The position numbers and the translations under genes were made by a program. From Bacteroidales bacterium UBA1192 (GTDB lineage: Bacteria; Bacteroidota; Bacteroidia; Bacteroidales; Bacteroidaceae), in assembly GCA_002310175.1 (NCBI GenBank), contig DBYG01000069.1:1-23684 (forward strand): a stretch of DNA of 23,684 bases, given 5' to 3'. Below are positions 15,432 to 23,653 of the stretch, piece by piece (within the stretch, counting starts at the first letter, position 1; every line of letters starts with the position of its first letter). The notes below the pieces were generated by a model. The model was not told the DNA's origin, ran no database searches, and saw nothing but the letters and a program-made list of their open reading frames with translations.

Positions 15432-16667
15432 TTATTCGAACCGGATAGATTTTGAGGGGAGAATTCTGGAAATTACTGCACTCGGAATAAGCATCATCAG
15501 CATAGAAATGATGAACATGGCAGAATTAAGTATAATAAGCCATCCCGCCCCAAGATGGATAGGTACGCAGTCAAGGTAGTAGCTGGAAGGATCAAGAGGC
15601 ACAACTCTGAACAGTTTCTGAATGACGCACAGACCCAATCCTATCAGATTGCCTATAATCATTCCCTTTATGATTATAAATGATGCAAGCCTAAGGAAAA
15701 CCTTGCGTACAGTCCTGTCAGATGCCCCCAGTGATTTGAGAACACCTATGGTGGCCGTACGTTCAAATATAATTATGAGCAGGCCGGAAATCATGGTAAA
15801 ACCAGCTATACCCAACATAAGTGCAAGAATAATCCATACATTAAGGTCAAGTACGTCAAGCCATGCAAAAAGACCCATATTCATGTCAGTCATTGACTGC
15901 ACCAGATACTGTTCATCCATCTCATTCCCCCACTTGTTCATAACAAGTGTCACGTGGTTGTATGCATTCTCCATATCATCCGCATCGGCAACCCTCAATT
16001 CAACACCACTGCACTCATTGCCATTCCAGCCGTTCAATCTCTGGAGCAATAAACGGTCAACTATTCCATACAGATTGTCATACTCGGAAAAGTTTGTCTC
16101 AAAAATGCCGGTCACCGTCATACGACGCATACGTATCCTCTCCTGCATGAAATAGACATCGGCTCTGTCACCCACATCCAGTCCAAGCTTGAGGGCATGC
16201 GTCCGGGAAAGGATGATCCATGTATCTATGGAATCGGAAGGGTCAGGAAAGCCACCGCTTACCATATACTTCTCATAGAAGGCACGATTGTACTCCTGAC
16301 CTATTCCCTTAAGCATAAGTCCTTGAAATAGAGTATCTGTACGTACTATACATGGTTTCTCCACATATCTCTGGACATGTATGATGTCCGGGCAGGCCGT
16401 CAGCGCATCAATGACAGAGTCACTGCATGTAACCGGTATCTCTATGAGTCCTGTACCCGTCCTATAATTGGAAACGCGGATATGTTGGGAAAAATCAGTC
16501 ACCTTATCCCTAATCTCTCCCTTGAATCCACGCGTCACCGCAAGAGTAACTATCATGACCGCAAGTCCGAGAGCTACCCCTGCCTTGGCTATGATTATGG
16601 CGGGACGTGTACCCCCTTTTGCTGCATCCTCCTTACCATAAAGTCTTTTTGCAAGAAATCTCTCCAT
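15432..16667 (-). CDS. LolC/E-like ABC transporter permease (FtsX fold)
   Basis: An inner-membrane permease of the FtsX/MacB fold, 411 residues, resembling LolC/LolE, which extract lipoproteins for delivery to the outer membrane. Topology: TM1 ~25-45, a periplasmic domain ~50-270, then TM2 ~275-300, TM3 ~327-350 and TM4 ~372-398. The family motif ERTATIGVLKSLGAS (302-316) follows TM2. I start it at 16667 (MERFLAKRLYGKED) because this is the family N-terminus and lies behind a -7-like box; an in-frame ATG at 16730 would run through that box and into the divergent gene. No LolD-type ATPase lies next to it. MacB-type export is a less likely alternative. Confidence 0.87.
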   Translation of the reverse strand: MERFLAKRLYGKEDAAKGGTRPAIIIAKAGVALGLAVMIVTLAVTRGFKGEIRDKVTDFSQHIRVSNYRTGTGLIEIPVTCSDSVIDALTACPDIIHVQRYVEKPCIVRTDTLFQGLMLKGIGQEYNRAFYEKYMVSGGFPDPSDSIDTWIILSRTHALKLGLDVGDRADVYFMQERIRMRRMTVTGIFETNFSEYDNLYGIVDRLLLQRLNGWNGNECSGVELRVADADDMENAYNHVTLVMNKWGNEMDEQYLVQSMTDMNMGLFAWLDVLDLNVWIILALMLGIAGFTMISGLLIIIFERTATIGVLKSLGASDRTVRKVFLRLASFIIIKGMIIGNLIGLGLCVIQKLFRVVPLDPSSYYLDCVPIHLGAGWLIILNSAMFIISMLMMLIPSAVISRILPSKSIRFE

Positions 16668-16686
16668 ATAATGCGGTTTTCGGATG

Positions 16687-16694
16687 CGAAGATA
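16687..16694 (-). promoter_or_regulatory. Putative -7 box for the LolC/E-like gene
   Basis: On the minus strand this reads TATCTTCG, one base off TAnnTTTG, 19 bases before the ATG at 16667. It forms the left arm of a perfect 9-bp inverted repeat with the box serving the divergent gene. No -33 element is evident. Confidence 0.35.
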
Positions 16695-16706
16695 GTTTAA
16701 AATGAT

Positions 16707-16714
16707 TATCTTCG
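16707..16714 (+). promoter_or_regulatory. Putative -7 box for the GH2 gene
   Basis: TATCTTCG, one base off TAnnTTTG, ends only 4 bases before the ATG at 16719. If used, transcription would begin at or next to the start codon, giving a leaderless or nearly leaderless message. If this is wrong, the GH2 promoter must lie inside the divergent gene. Tentative. Confidence 0.3.
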
Positions 16715-16718
16715 CCAC

Positions 16719-19217
16719 ATGATGAAACACCTTTATTTTATTTCAGCCGTTTTGGTAATGACCTTTACGGCCAGCGTCTCAGCAAGAGAGACCGTGAACT
16801 TCAATCAGGGTTGGAAGTTCGCTCTTGACTCCGATTCACAAGCCAATGCGGAGCCGGGCTTTGACGATAGTGGCTGGCGAACACTTGACCTGCCCCATGA
16901 CTGGGCCATTGAGGGTGATTTTGACCAGCATAACCCGTCCGGTACAGGCGGTGGTGCACTACCCGGAGGAATAGGCTGGTACCGCAAAACGTTCACTGTC
17001 TCCACCAAGGACCAAGACAATATTTTCATGATAGAGTTTGACGGTGTATATATGAACAGCAGCGTTTATATAAACGGACACCTGCTGGGTACACGTCCCT
17101 ACGGATATATCTCTTTCAGCTATAATCTGACTCCTTACATAAAATGGGGAGCCCCCAACACCATAGCCGTCAGAGTGGATAACTCCGACCAGCCCAACAG
17201 CCGATGGTATTCAGGTTGCGGTATTTACCGTGATGTACGGATTGTCAAGCTCAATCCGGTGCACATAAAGCAATGGGGAACATACGTAACATCAACCGTC
17301 AATGCCGACGGACAAGCTGATGTGCATGTCAAGGCCGATGTATTTAATTTCGGAAACACCGCTCTTGCTACCGTACGCCACACCATAACCGATGTAAACG
17401 GAAAGAGCGTCAGTTCCCGGGAAAGCACAACATACCGGCTGAACACAAGTGGAGGCGCCATTACGGAACTTGACATGAAAGTTTCATCACCCGTTCTTTG
17501 GAGTCTTGATAATCCATATCTATACACCCTTGTGACAGAGGTAATTGTAGATGGCAGATGCGTTGACCGCTATGAAACCCCGTTCGGAATCCGCTCGATT
17601 GAGTTCCGTGCAGAAAGCGGGTTCTGGCTCAACGGCAAGAATGTAAAGATAAACGGTGTATGCAACCATCATGACCTGGGTTGCTTAGGTGCGGCTGTAA
17701 ACGTACGAGCCCTGGAGCGCCAGCTGGAGATACTCAAGGCTATGGGTTGCAACGGCATCCGCTGCTCGCATAACCCGCCATCACCTCAGCTGCTTGACCT
17801 GTGTGACCGAATGGGATTTCTTGTCATGGATGAGGCTTTTGACATGTGGCGTCGCCGCAAGACCGACCGCGACTATGCCCGTTTCTTTGATGATTGGTAC
17901 GAACGAGACCTTACCGATATGGTAGTGCGTGACCGTAACCATCCATCCATAGTACTCTGGAGTATAGGCAATGAGGTCCTGGAGCAGTGGTCTGATGCGC
18001 GCGCCGACACACTCTCCCTTGAGCAGGCTAACCTCATACTTAATATGGGACATAGTGCCGATGAGTTGGCTCAGGAAGGCGAAATGTCAGTAAACTCACT
18101 TATTACAGCCAGGCTGGCCGGAATAATCAGGGAGCTTGACCCCACCCGTCCCATTACTGCGGGCTGCAATGAACCCAGTCCCGGCAACCACCTATTCCGC
18201 TCCGGAGCCATTGACGTCATAGGCTTTAACTACCATAACGCGAATGTGCCGAGCGTACCGAATCTATTCCCGGGCAAGCCCTTCATCATCACCGAGAGTG
18301 TATCAGCTCTTATGACAAGAGGATTCTATGAGATGCCGTCCGGGCAGATGATGACCCGTCCCGCACGATGGGACCGTCCCTATTTCAATGAGACCTTTTC
18401 CTGCTCGGCGTATGACAATGTATGCACCCCTTGGGGCAACCACCATGAAGAGAACCTCATCTTCCTGAACAGTCAGCCATTTGTGGCCGGACAGTATATA
18501 TGGACCGGATTTGACTACATAGGCGAGCCCACTCCTTACGGATGGCCCGCCCGAAGTTCCTATTTCGGAATAGTGGACCTGGCCGGATTCCCCAAAGATG
18601 TATATTACTTATATCAGTCAGAATGGACCGACACACCTGTGCTGCATCTTTTTCCCCACTGGAACTGGGAGCCAGGACAGCAGATAGATTTATGGTGCTA
18701 TTACAACAACGCTGATGAAGTTGAACTTTATATAAATGGTGTATCACAGGGAATCCGCCGCAAGGATGCCCAGCATCTTCATGTGGTCTGGAACGTGACT
18801 TTTGAACCCGGCACGGTAAAGGTCGTAGCCCGCAAGGAAGGTCGCGAAACCGCCAGCCAGGAGATTCATACTGCAGGTGAGCCTGCACAAATACGTCTGA
18901 CCCCGGACCGCCGCCGTATCAATACCGACGGAACGGACCTCAGTTTCGTTACAGTTGAAGTACTTGACAAAGACGGCAACCTGTGCCCCAACGCCGAGAA
19001 CCTGGTTCAGTTCAGCCTCAAGGGTGCAGCCAGGATAGCCGGAGTGGATAACGGCAGTCCCATCTCACTGGAACGATTCAAGGATGACAAGCGCAAGGCA
19101 TACTACGGAAAATGTCTTGTAGTATTGCAGAACGACGGAAAACGCGGTAAAGTCACGCTCACCGCTGAATCCGAAGGCCTGAAGCGTGCACAAGTTAGCG
19201 TAAAATGTGCAAAATAG
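16719..19217 (+). CDS. Secreted glycoside hydrolase family 2 beta-galactosidase-like enzyme
   Basis: A retaining beta-glycosidase of family GH2 (832 residues), most like Bacteroidales beta-galactosidases. Signal peptide at 1-22 (ends SVSA) with no lipobox Cys, so probably periplasmic. Sugar-binding jelly-roll domain ~25-180 (GIGWYRKTF), Ig-like domain ~185-295, TIM barrel ~300-600 and C-terminal Ig-like/DUF4982-type domains ~620-832. Key catalytic sites: acid/base Glu419 in WSIGNEV and probable nucleophile Glu526 in FIITESVS; HNPP (351-354) is the conserved active-site loop. Beta-glucuronidase or another GH2 specificity is possible. No SusC/SusD pair or sensor flanks it, so it is not in an evident polysaccharide utilisation locus. 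The second Met (16722) is an equally good start. Confidence 0.92.
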   Translation: MMKHLYFISAVLVMTFTASVSARETVNFNQGWKFALDSDSQANAEPGFDDSGWRTLDLPHDWAIEGDFDQHNPSGTGGGALPGGIGWYRKTFTVSTKDQDNIFMIEFDGVYMNSSVYINGHLLGTRPYGYISFSYNLTPYIKWGAPNTIAVRVDNSDQPNSRWYSGCGIYRDVRIVKLNPVHIKQWGTYVTSTVNADGQADVHVKADVFNFGNTALATVRHTITDVNGKSVSSRESTTYRLNTSGGAITELDMKVSSPVLWSLDNPYLYTLVTEVIVDGRCVDRYETPFGIRSIEFRAESGFWLNGKNVKINGVCNHHDLGCLGAAVNVRALERQLEILKAMGCNGIRCSHNPPSPQLLDLCDRMGFLVMDEAFDMWRRRKTDRDYARFFDDWYERDLTDMVVRDRNHPSIVLWSIGNEVLEQWSDARADTLSLEQANLILNMGHSADELAQEGEMSVNSLITARLAGIIRELDPTRPITAGCNEPSPGNHLFRSGAIDVIGFNYHNANVPSVPNLFPGKPFIITESVSALMTRGFYEMPSGQMMTRPARWDRPYFNETFSCSAYDNVCTPWGNHHEENLIFLNSQPFVAGQYIWTGFDYIGEPTPYGWPARSSYFGIVDLAGFPKDVYYLYQSEWTDTPVLHLFPHWNWEPGQQIDLWCYYNNADEVELYINGVSQGIRRKDAQHLHVVWNVTFEPGTVKVVARKEGRETASQEIHTAGEPAQIRLTPDRRRINTDGTDLSFVTVEVLDKDGNLCPNAENLVQFSLKGAARIAGVDNGSPISLERFKDDKRKAYYGKCLVVLQNDGKRGKVTLTAESEGLKRAQVSVKCAK

Positions 19218-19261
19218 AACAAATAAAAAGAGCCTGAAAAAAACCAGTACACTTCACTGTG

Positions 19262-19269
19262 TAATTTTG
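19262..19269 (+). promoter_or_regulatory. Putative -7 box for the yggS-type gene
   Basis: TAATTTTG matches TAnnTTTG exactly and lies 16 bases before the ATG at 19286, in the 68-base gap after the GH2 stop. No -33 TTTG is seen. The box overlaps the right arm of a short 5-bp inverted repeat (TACAC/GTGTA). Confidence 0.45.
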
Positions 19270-19285
19270 CGGTAATCTTTATGAT

Positions 19286-19966
19286 ATGGATATAAAGGAA
19301 AACCTGAACAGGATTAAGTCAGAACTTCCCGAGGGAGTCCGTCTTGTCGCGGTGTCCAAGACCCACCCTGTAGAGATGCTGCAGCAGGCATACGATGCCG
19401 GCCAACGCCTGTTCGGTGAGAACAAGGTGCAGGAGATGACCGCCAAGAGCCGCCTGCTCCCTCAAGATATAGAATGGCACTTCATAGGTCACGTACAGCG
19501 TAACAAGATACACCTTATGGCACCGTATGTATCAGTCATACAGGGTGTCGATTCTTATGAGTCACTCGCTGAGATTAACCGCCAGGCCGCCCGTTTCTCA
19601 CGCCACATTATCTGCTATCTGCAGCTGCATATAGCTCAGGAGGAAACCAAATTCGGTTTCTCTCCGGAAGAGTGCACAGCCATGCTTGAAAATGGCGAAT
19701 GGAAGAATCTTGAGCACATATCCATTGGTGGAGTGATGGGAATGGCCAGCAACACCGATAATGAGACTCAGGTTCTGGACGAGTTTCATCGGCTCCGGAT
19801 TCTGTTTGACACTTTTAAGGAGCGATTCTTCAGGGATTATCCCGATTTCAGCACCATTTCGGCCGGCATGAGCGGAGACTACGCACTTGCCGTCAGTGCC
19901 GGAAGCAATATGGTCCGTATAGGCAGTTCCATATTTGGAGAGAGATTCTATGGTACAAACAGATAA
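19286..19966 (+). CDS. YggS/PLPBP family pyridoxal phosphate homeostasis protein
   Basis: A cytosolic alanine-racemase-N barrel protein that binds PLP without known catalysis and helps balance vitamin B6 and amino-acid pools. The PLP lysine is in VAVSKTHP (Lys25). Other family marks are FGENKVQE, WHFIGHVQRNK, the phosphate-binding SAGMSGDY and VRIGSSIFG near the C-terminus. At 226 residues it is normal length. It has its own promoter box and is followed, 18 bases later, by the acyl-CoA synthetase gene, so the two are probably co-transcribed without an obvious functional link. Confidence 0.94.
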   Translation: MDIKENLNRIKSELPEGVRLVAVSKTHPVEMLQQAYDAGQRLFGENKVQEMTAKSRLLPQDIEWHFIGHVQRNKIHLMAPYVSVIQGVDSYESLAEINRQAARFSRHIICYLQLHIAQEETKFGFSPEECTAMLENGEWKNLEHISIGGVMGMASNTDNETQVLDEFHRLRILFDTFKERFFRDYPDFSTISAGMSGDYALAVSAGSNMVRIGSSIFGERFYGTNR

Positions 19967-19984
19967 TTGAATAACTTTACAGCC

Positions 19985-21676
19985 ATGATTGATTATTACG
20001 ACAGATCAGACAATGTCTTCACTGAGAAGAACCTCAACGCGTATATAAGCGGTTCCATCACAAGCAACTGGGACCGTGAAGCCTTTACCGACTATAAAGG
20101 AGCCACACTCCTGTACCGTGATGTGGCGCGCCGGATAGCCAAGCTTCACATCCTGTTTGAGGAGGCAGGGCTCAAGCCCGGAGACCGTATTGCCCTTTGC
20201 GGAAAGAACAGTTCCAACTGGGGCACAGCCTGTCTTGCCGCATTATCCTACGGAGCAGTGGTGGTCCCTATCCTGCATGAATTCAAAGCTGATAATATAC
20301 ATCACATAATCAACCACTCAGAGACCAGGCTTTTCTTTGTAGGTGACCAGATATGGGAAAACCTGAATGAAGCCTCCATGTCTGAAGTTGAAGGCATAAT
20401 CACACTGGATGATTTCCAGGTTGTAATATCACGCAATGAAAAGCTTTCCGCCGCCCGCGAGCGCCTGAATGAGCTTTTTGGCCGCAGATACCCCAAGGAG
20501 TTCACCAAGACCGATGTCAGATATCCTGAGGTAGGATTTGATGACCTGGCCATGATAAACTACACATCAGGCTCCACAGGATTCTCCAAAGGAGTTATGC
20601 TCCCCTATCGAGCCCTTATAAGCAACCACCTGTTCGCAAAAAAAGCCATCTATTCCATGAAGGCCGGCGATAAGGTAATCTCCATGCTTCCCATGGCCCA
20701 CATGTACGGATTCGCATTCGAGTTCTTCCATGAGTTCCTCAAGGGTTGTCATGTATATTTCCTGACCCGTCTGCCGAGTCCCAAGATAATCTTCCAGGCA
20801 CTCAGTGAGATCCGTCCCACAATAATAGTGTCAGTGCCACTCGTAATAGAGAAAATAATAAAGAAAAACATACTTCCCAAACTGGAGACACCCCAGATGA
20901 AGCTCCTGCTTAAGGTTCCCATCCTAAACGACCAGATCAAAAAGAAAGTCCGAGATGAAATGATCAAGGGCTTCGGTGCCAATTTCTACGAGATAATCAT
21001 AGGCGGGGCCGCGTTCAATCAGGAAGTGGAGAAATTCCTGGCGTCACTGCATTTCCCATACACAGTAGGATACGGTGCCACGGAGTGCGCCCCCATCATA
21101 ACATACGAGGATAAAAACAGCTTTGTGCCCGGCTCATGCGGCAAGGCTGTCCCCAACATGGAAGTAAGGATACTCAGCAATGATCCGGAGCATGTGCCGG
21201 GCGAAATCATCTGCCGTGGACCTAACGTAATGTTAGGCTACTACAAGAACGAACGCCTGACAGAGGAGACCATTGACCGGGACGGCTGGATGTACACCGG
21301 TGACCTGGGTATCATGGACAAGGAGGGCAATCTCTTCATAAAGGGGCGCAGCAAAAGCCTTATTCTGGGCCCGTCCGGGCAGAATATCTACCCTGAGGAG
21401 ATTGAGGATCATCTGAATAACATGCAGTTGGTAAATGAGTCTGTAGTTATTTCCGAGAACGACAAGCTGGTAGCTCTTGTATATCCGGATTTTGATGAAG
21501 CCATGAAATCAGGCTTGACTGATGAACAGATTGCAGCCGTAATGGAGCAGAACCGCACTGAGCTGAACGCCATGCTGCCCGCGTACGAGAAGATATCCCA
21601 GATACGTATATATCATGAGGAATTTGAAAAGACGCCCAAAAAGAGTATCAAACGATTCTTATATCAGAAAGAATGA
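19985..21676 (+). CDS. Long-chain fatty-acid-CoA ligase (AMP-binding enzyme)
   Basis: An ANL-superfamily enzyme that adenylates a fatty acid and transfers it to CoA. The P-loop reads NYTSGSTGFSKG (residues ~192-203). The adenylation motifs YGATECAPI and YTGDLGIMDKEGNL are followed by the hinge region KGRSKSLIL and the A8-type PSGQNIYPEEIE, with the catalytic C-terminal lysine region in KTPKKSIKRF. I choose ATG 19985 (563 residues); an in-frame TTG directly after the yggS stop at 19967 would add six residues and is less likely. The long-chain assignment is by overall likeness to FadD15/FAA1-type enzymes; the exact acyl substrate is not readable. Confidence 0.9.
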   Translation: MIDYYDRSDNVFTEKNLNAYISGSITSNWDREAFTDYKGATLLYRDVARRIAKLHILFEEAGLKPGDRIALCGKNSSNWGTACLAALSYGAVVVPILHEFKADNIHHIINHSETRLFFVGDQIWENLNEASMSEVEGIITLDDFQVVISRNEKLSAARERLNELFGRRYPKEFTKTDVRYPEVGFDDLAMINYTSGSTGFSKGVMLPYRALISNHLFAKKAIYSMKAGDKVISMLPMAHMYGFAFEFFHEFLKGCHVYFLTRLPSPKIIFQALSEIRPTIIVSVPLVIEKIIKKNILPKLETPQMKLLLKVPILNDQIKKKVRDEMIKGFGANFYEIIIGGAAFNQEVEKFLASLHFPYTVGYGATECAPIITYEDKNSFVPGSCGKAVPNMEVRILSNDPEHVPGEIICRGPNVMLGYYKNERLTEETIDRDGWMYTGDLGIMDKEGNLFIKGRSKSLILGPSGQNIYPEEIEDHLNNMQLVNESVVISENDKLVALVYPDFDEAMKSGLTDEQIAAVMEQNRTELNAMLPAYEKISQIRIYHEEFEKTPKKSIKRFLYQKE

Positions 21677-21694
21677 AGTCTATAGCTTTATTCG

Positions 21695-21702
21695 TACCTT
21701 TG
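21695..21702 (+). promoter_or_regulatory. Putative -7 box for the DUF975-type gene
   Basis: TACCTTTG matches TAnnTTTG exactly, 51 bases before the ATG at 21754. The predicted leader is about 45 bases and A/T-rich. No clear TTTG is found 18-20 bases upstream. Confidence 0.45.
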
Positions 21703-21753
21703 ACACTGGTGATTTGAAGCTAAATTGTATTAACATCTAATTTCTTCTTTAAA

Positions 21754-22455
21754 ATGAAAAGTAACAGAGAACTCAAGAATGCCGCTCTCAAGGCAATGGA
21801 CACACACTGGGGATGGGCCATCCTGGTATGCATCGTTTATGGAGCAATAGTTGGAATTGTTGCAGCCCCCAACTCACTCTCATCTCTCAGCAGAATTCCT
21901 TCATTTGGCCCTGTAGCCATAGGCCTTGGCCTCTTTGGAAGTACAGTCACAATCCTGGGTAACATTTTCGGAGTTGGCCCTCTTGGTGCAGGATTTGCCA
22001 ATTCACTCAAATCATACTACAAGGATTCGGACATGGGAACTGTCCAGAATATGTTCAAATACGGATTCGCGGACGGACGCTACTGGCGCAATGTCTTAGG
22101 AATGTTCCTGGTAGCTCTGTTTACAGCACTCTGGTCACTACTGTTCATAGTCCCGGGCATAATAAAGAGCTATGCATACGCACTCACTCCCTATATCCTG
22201 ATTGACAATCCAGAGCTCAGTCCCAATGAGGCGCGTCTCAAGAGCATAGAGATGATGCGCGGACGCAAAGGCAAGATGTTCGGCCTTGACCTGAGTTTCA
22301 TTGGCTGGTTCCTGCTTGGCATCCTCTCTCTCGGTATCGGGTTCATCTGGATTTCCCCTTATTTCAGGACCACAAAGGCCGCTTTCTACAGTGATCTCAA
22401 AGAGGAGCTGAATCCTCAGCCTGTAGCTGCCGGGGAACCCGCCGTGGAGGCATAA
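21754..22455 (+). CDS. DUF975-type multi-pass membrane protein
   Basis: A 233-residue inner-membrane protein with hydrophobic segments at ~20-37, ~50-75, ~112-135 and ~180-202, and possibly ~138-150. The N-terminus (RELKNAALKAMDTHWGWAI) and the central IVPGIIKSYAYALTPYILIDNPELSPNEA followed by SIEMMRGRKGKMF are typical of DUF975 proteins, whose function is unknown. The conserved SxxMMxG segment lies between the last membrane helices. It is a single-gene unit: its own promoter box precedes it and two hairpins follow. Confidence 0.85.
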   Translation: MKSNRELKNAALKAMDTHWGWAILVCIVYGAIVGIVAAPNSLSSLSRIPSFGPVAIGLGLFGSTVTILGNIFGVGPLGAGFANSLKSYYKDSDMGTVQNMFKYGFADGRYWRNVLGMFLVALFTALWSLLFIVPGIIKSYAYALTPYILIDNPELSPNEARLKSIEMMRGRKGKMFGLDLSFIGWFLLGILSLGIGFIWISPYFRTTKAAFYSDLKEELNPQPVAAGEPAVEA

Positions 22456-22464
22456 TGCTTAATA

Positions 22465-22496
22465 CCGTCATGAAGTCCCTGATGACTTATTGACGG
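22465..22496 (+). terminator. First of two tandem hairpins after the DUF975-type gene
   Basis: CCGTCA (22465-22470) pairs with TGACGG (22491-22496), and inside it AAGTC pairs with GACTT, separated by a 2x2 internal loop and capped by the 6-base loop CCTGAT. It begins 10 bases after the stop at 22455. There is no T-run, so rho-independent termination is uncertain. Confidence 0.45.
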
Positions 22497-22502
22497 ACAT
22501 CC

Positions 22503-22534
22503 GGAATAGTAATCTCTTGTCCGATTACTATTCC
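22503..22534 (+). terminator. Second tandem hairpin, perfect 12-bp stem
   Basis: GGAATAGTAATC (22503-22514) and GATTACTATTCC (22523-22534) are exact reverse complements with an 8-base loop. Only ATTTAG follows rather than a poly-T tract. It is probably a terminator or transcript-stabilising hairpin for the upstream gene; a DNA-binding palindrome upstream of the esterase promoter is an alternative. Confidence 0.6.
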
Positions 22535-22553
22535 ATTTAGTCTGATTTGTGCT

Positions 22554-22583
22554 TTTGCCTTTACTGGCGGTTATATACTTTTG
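22554..22583 (+). promoter_or_regulatory. Bacteroidetes promoter for the esterase gene
   Basis: This is the best promoter in the window: TTTG (22554-22557) as the -33 element, an 18-base spacer, and TACTTTTG (22576-22583) matching the -7 consensus. The -7 box ends 14 bases before the ATG at 22598, so the leader is very short. Confidence 0.6.
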
Positions 22584-22597
22584 CCTGACCAAAAATA

Positions 22598-23653
22598 ATG
22601 TTTATGAAAAAAATCACATTAATCTTGACAGGACTGCTTGTCCTTAGTTCCGTAACCGCCCAAAGGCAACGCACCATCACCCCCGGTGACACATTACGTT
22701 CAGTAGTAACCAACCCTGACGGCTCAGTCACATTCAGCATCTATGCCCCTGATGCACACCAGGTATCGCTTGGAAGTGACCTGAGCGGTAAAGGCACCTT
22801 CACCAAATCAGGCAACGGAGTATGGAAAGCTACCGTTGATAACTTAGAGGCCAGCGCCTACAGGTACAATTTCGTAGTTGATGGAGTAAATGTATTTGAC
22901 CCTAAATCAGAACGTATCAACGACCGCCGCCCCGTTCTTAAACTCACCAAAGGCGGTGACCAGTTCTGGGCCCGCAGGGATGTACCCCATGGAGCAGTGT
23001 CACTGATATACTATAAATCCTCCACTACCGGCCGCACCAGACAGATGCACGTGTGGACTCCTGAGGGATACATATCATCAGGAAAGGAACTGCCGGTTCT
23101 CTATCTTGTTCACGGTATGGGCGATACCGATGCCGACTGGAGCGGAATAGGCTGCGCCGGTGACATCCTGGACAATCTCCTTGCTGAAGGCAAAATAACA
23201 CCCATGGTTGTTGTAATGCCTGACGGCGGCATAGGTATAAACCAGTTCCCGGATGAACTTATGAAGGACATTAAACCGTACATAGAGAAGAACTATAAGG
23301 TCAAGAAAGGACCTGAGAACACAGCTCTGGCCGGACTCTCCATGGGTGGTATGGAAACCAAAGCCACCATCACCGCTTACCCCACCACTTTCTGCTATGT
23401 GGGAATATTCAGCGGAGGAACCGTCAGTGTGGAGGAATCACAGAACATGAAGGGTTTCCGTGAAAAAAACAAGCTCCTGTTCATCAACTACGGAAGTGAG
23501 GAAATCAGGAACCGTCCTGCCGCCAGGCAAGATACTGAAGCCCTTAAAGCATCCGGAATGAACGCCCATTTCTTCGTTACCCCTAATGCCGGTCACGAAT
23601 GGAAGACATGGCGTCTGGCCCTCTACACGTTTGCTCCCATGCTTTTCAAGTAA
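22598..23653 (+). CDS. Secreted esterase with N-terminal E-set domain (feruloyl/acetyl-esterase type)
   Basis: Signal peptide at 1-~21 (ends VTAQ). Residues ~30-115 form a CBM48/E-set beta-sandwich (SVTFSIYAPDA, YRYNFVVDG). Residues ~128-351 form an esterase-D/XynZ-like alpha/beta hydrolase. Nucleophile Ser248 sits in GLSMGG, the oxyanion side is YLVHGMGD, and catalytic His333 is in AGHEWKTW. In the usual position of the third triad residue the sequence is YGSEE (298-302), so Glu301 or Glu302 may replace the common Asp. Such proteins cleave ester side groups from plant polysaccharides such as xylan; the exact ester is not readable. A start at the second ATG (22604) gives a cleaner signal peptide. 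The 351-residue length is normal and the gene is complete within the window. Confidence 0.88.
   Translation: MFMKKITLILTGLLVLSSVTAQRQRTITPGDTLRSVVTNPDGSVTFSIYAPDAHQVSLGSDLSGKGTFTKSGNGVWKATVDNLEASAYRYNFVVDGVNVFDPKSERINDRRPVLKLTKGGDQFWARRDVPHGAVSLIYYKSSTTGRTRQMHVWTPEGYISSGKELPVLYLVHGMGDTDADWSGIGCAGDILDNLLAEGKITPMVVVMPDGGIGINQFPDELMKDIKPYIEKNYKVKKGPENTALAGLSMGGMETKATITAYPTTFCYVGIFSGGTVSVEESQNMKGFREKNKLLFINYGSEEIRNRPAARQDTEALKASGMNAHFFVTPNAGHEWKTWRLALYTFAPMLFK

Larger units (their letters stand above)
16686..16715. repeat. Perfect 9-bp inverted repeat between divergent genes
   Basis: GCGAAGATA (16686-16694) and TATCTTCGC (16707-16715) are exact reverse complements separated by 12 AT-rich bases. 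The repeat occupies the 51-base gap between the LolC/E-like gene and the GH2 gene. Each arm contains a -7-like box pointing outward. It could be paired promoters, a dimeric regulator site, or both. Confidence 0.6.

Noticed and set aside
16668..16730. N-terminal extension of the LolC/E-like gene to an ATG at 16730
   Set aside because: It would overlap the start of the divergent GH2 gene and cross both promoter-like boxes; the family N-terminus starts at 16667.
19248..19263. 5-bp inverted repeat TACAC/GTGTA in front of the yggS-type gene
   Set aside because: A short palindrome in AT-rich sequence overlapping a -7 box is expected by chance.
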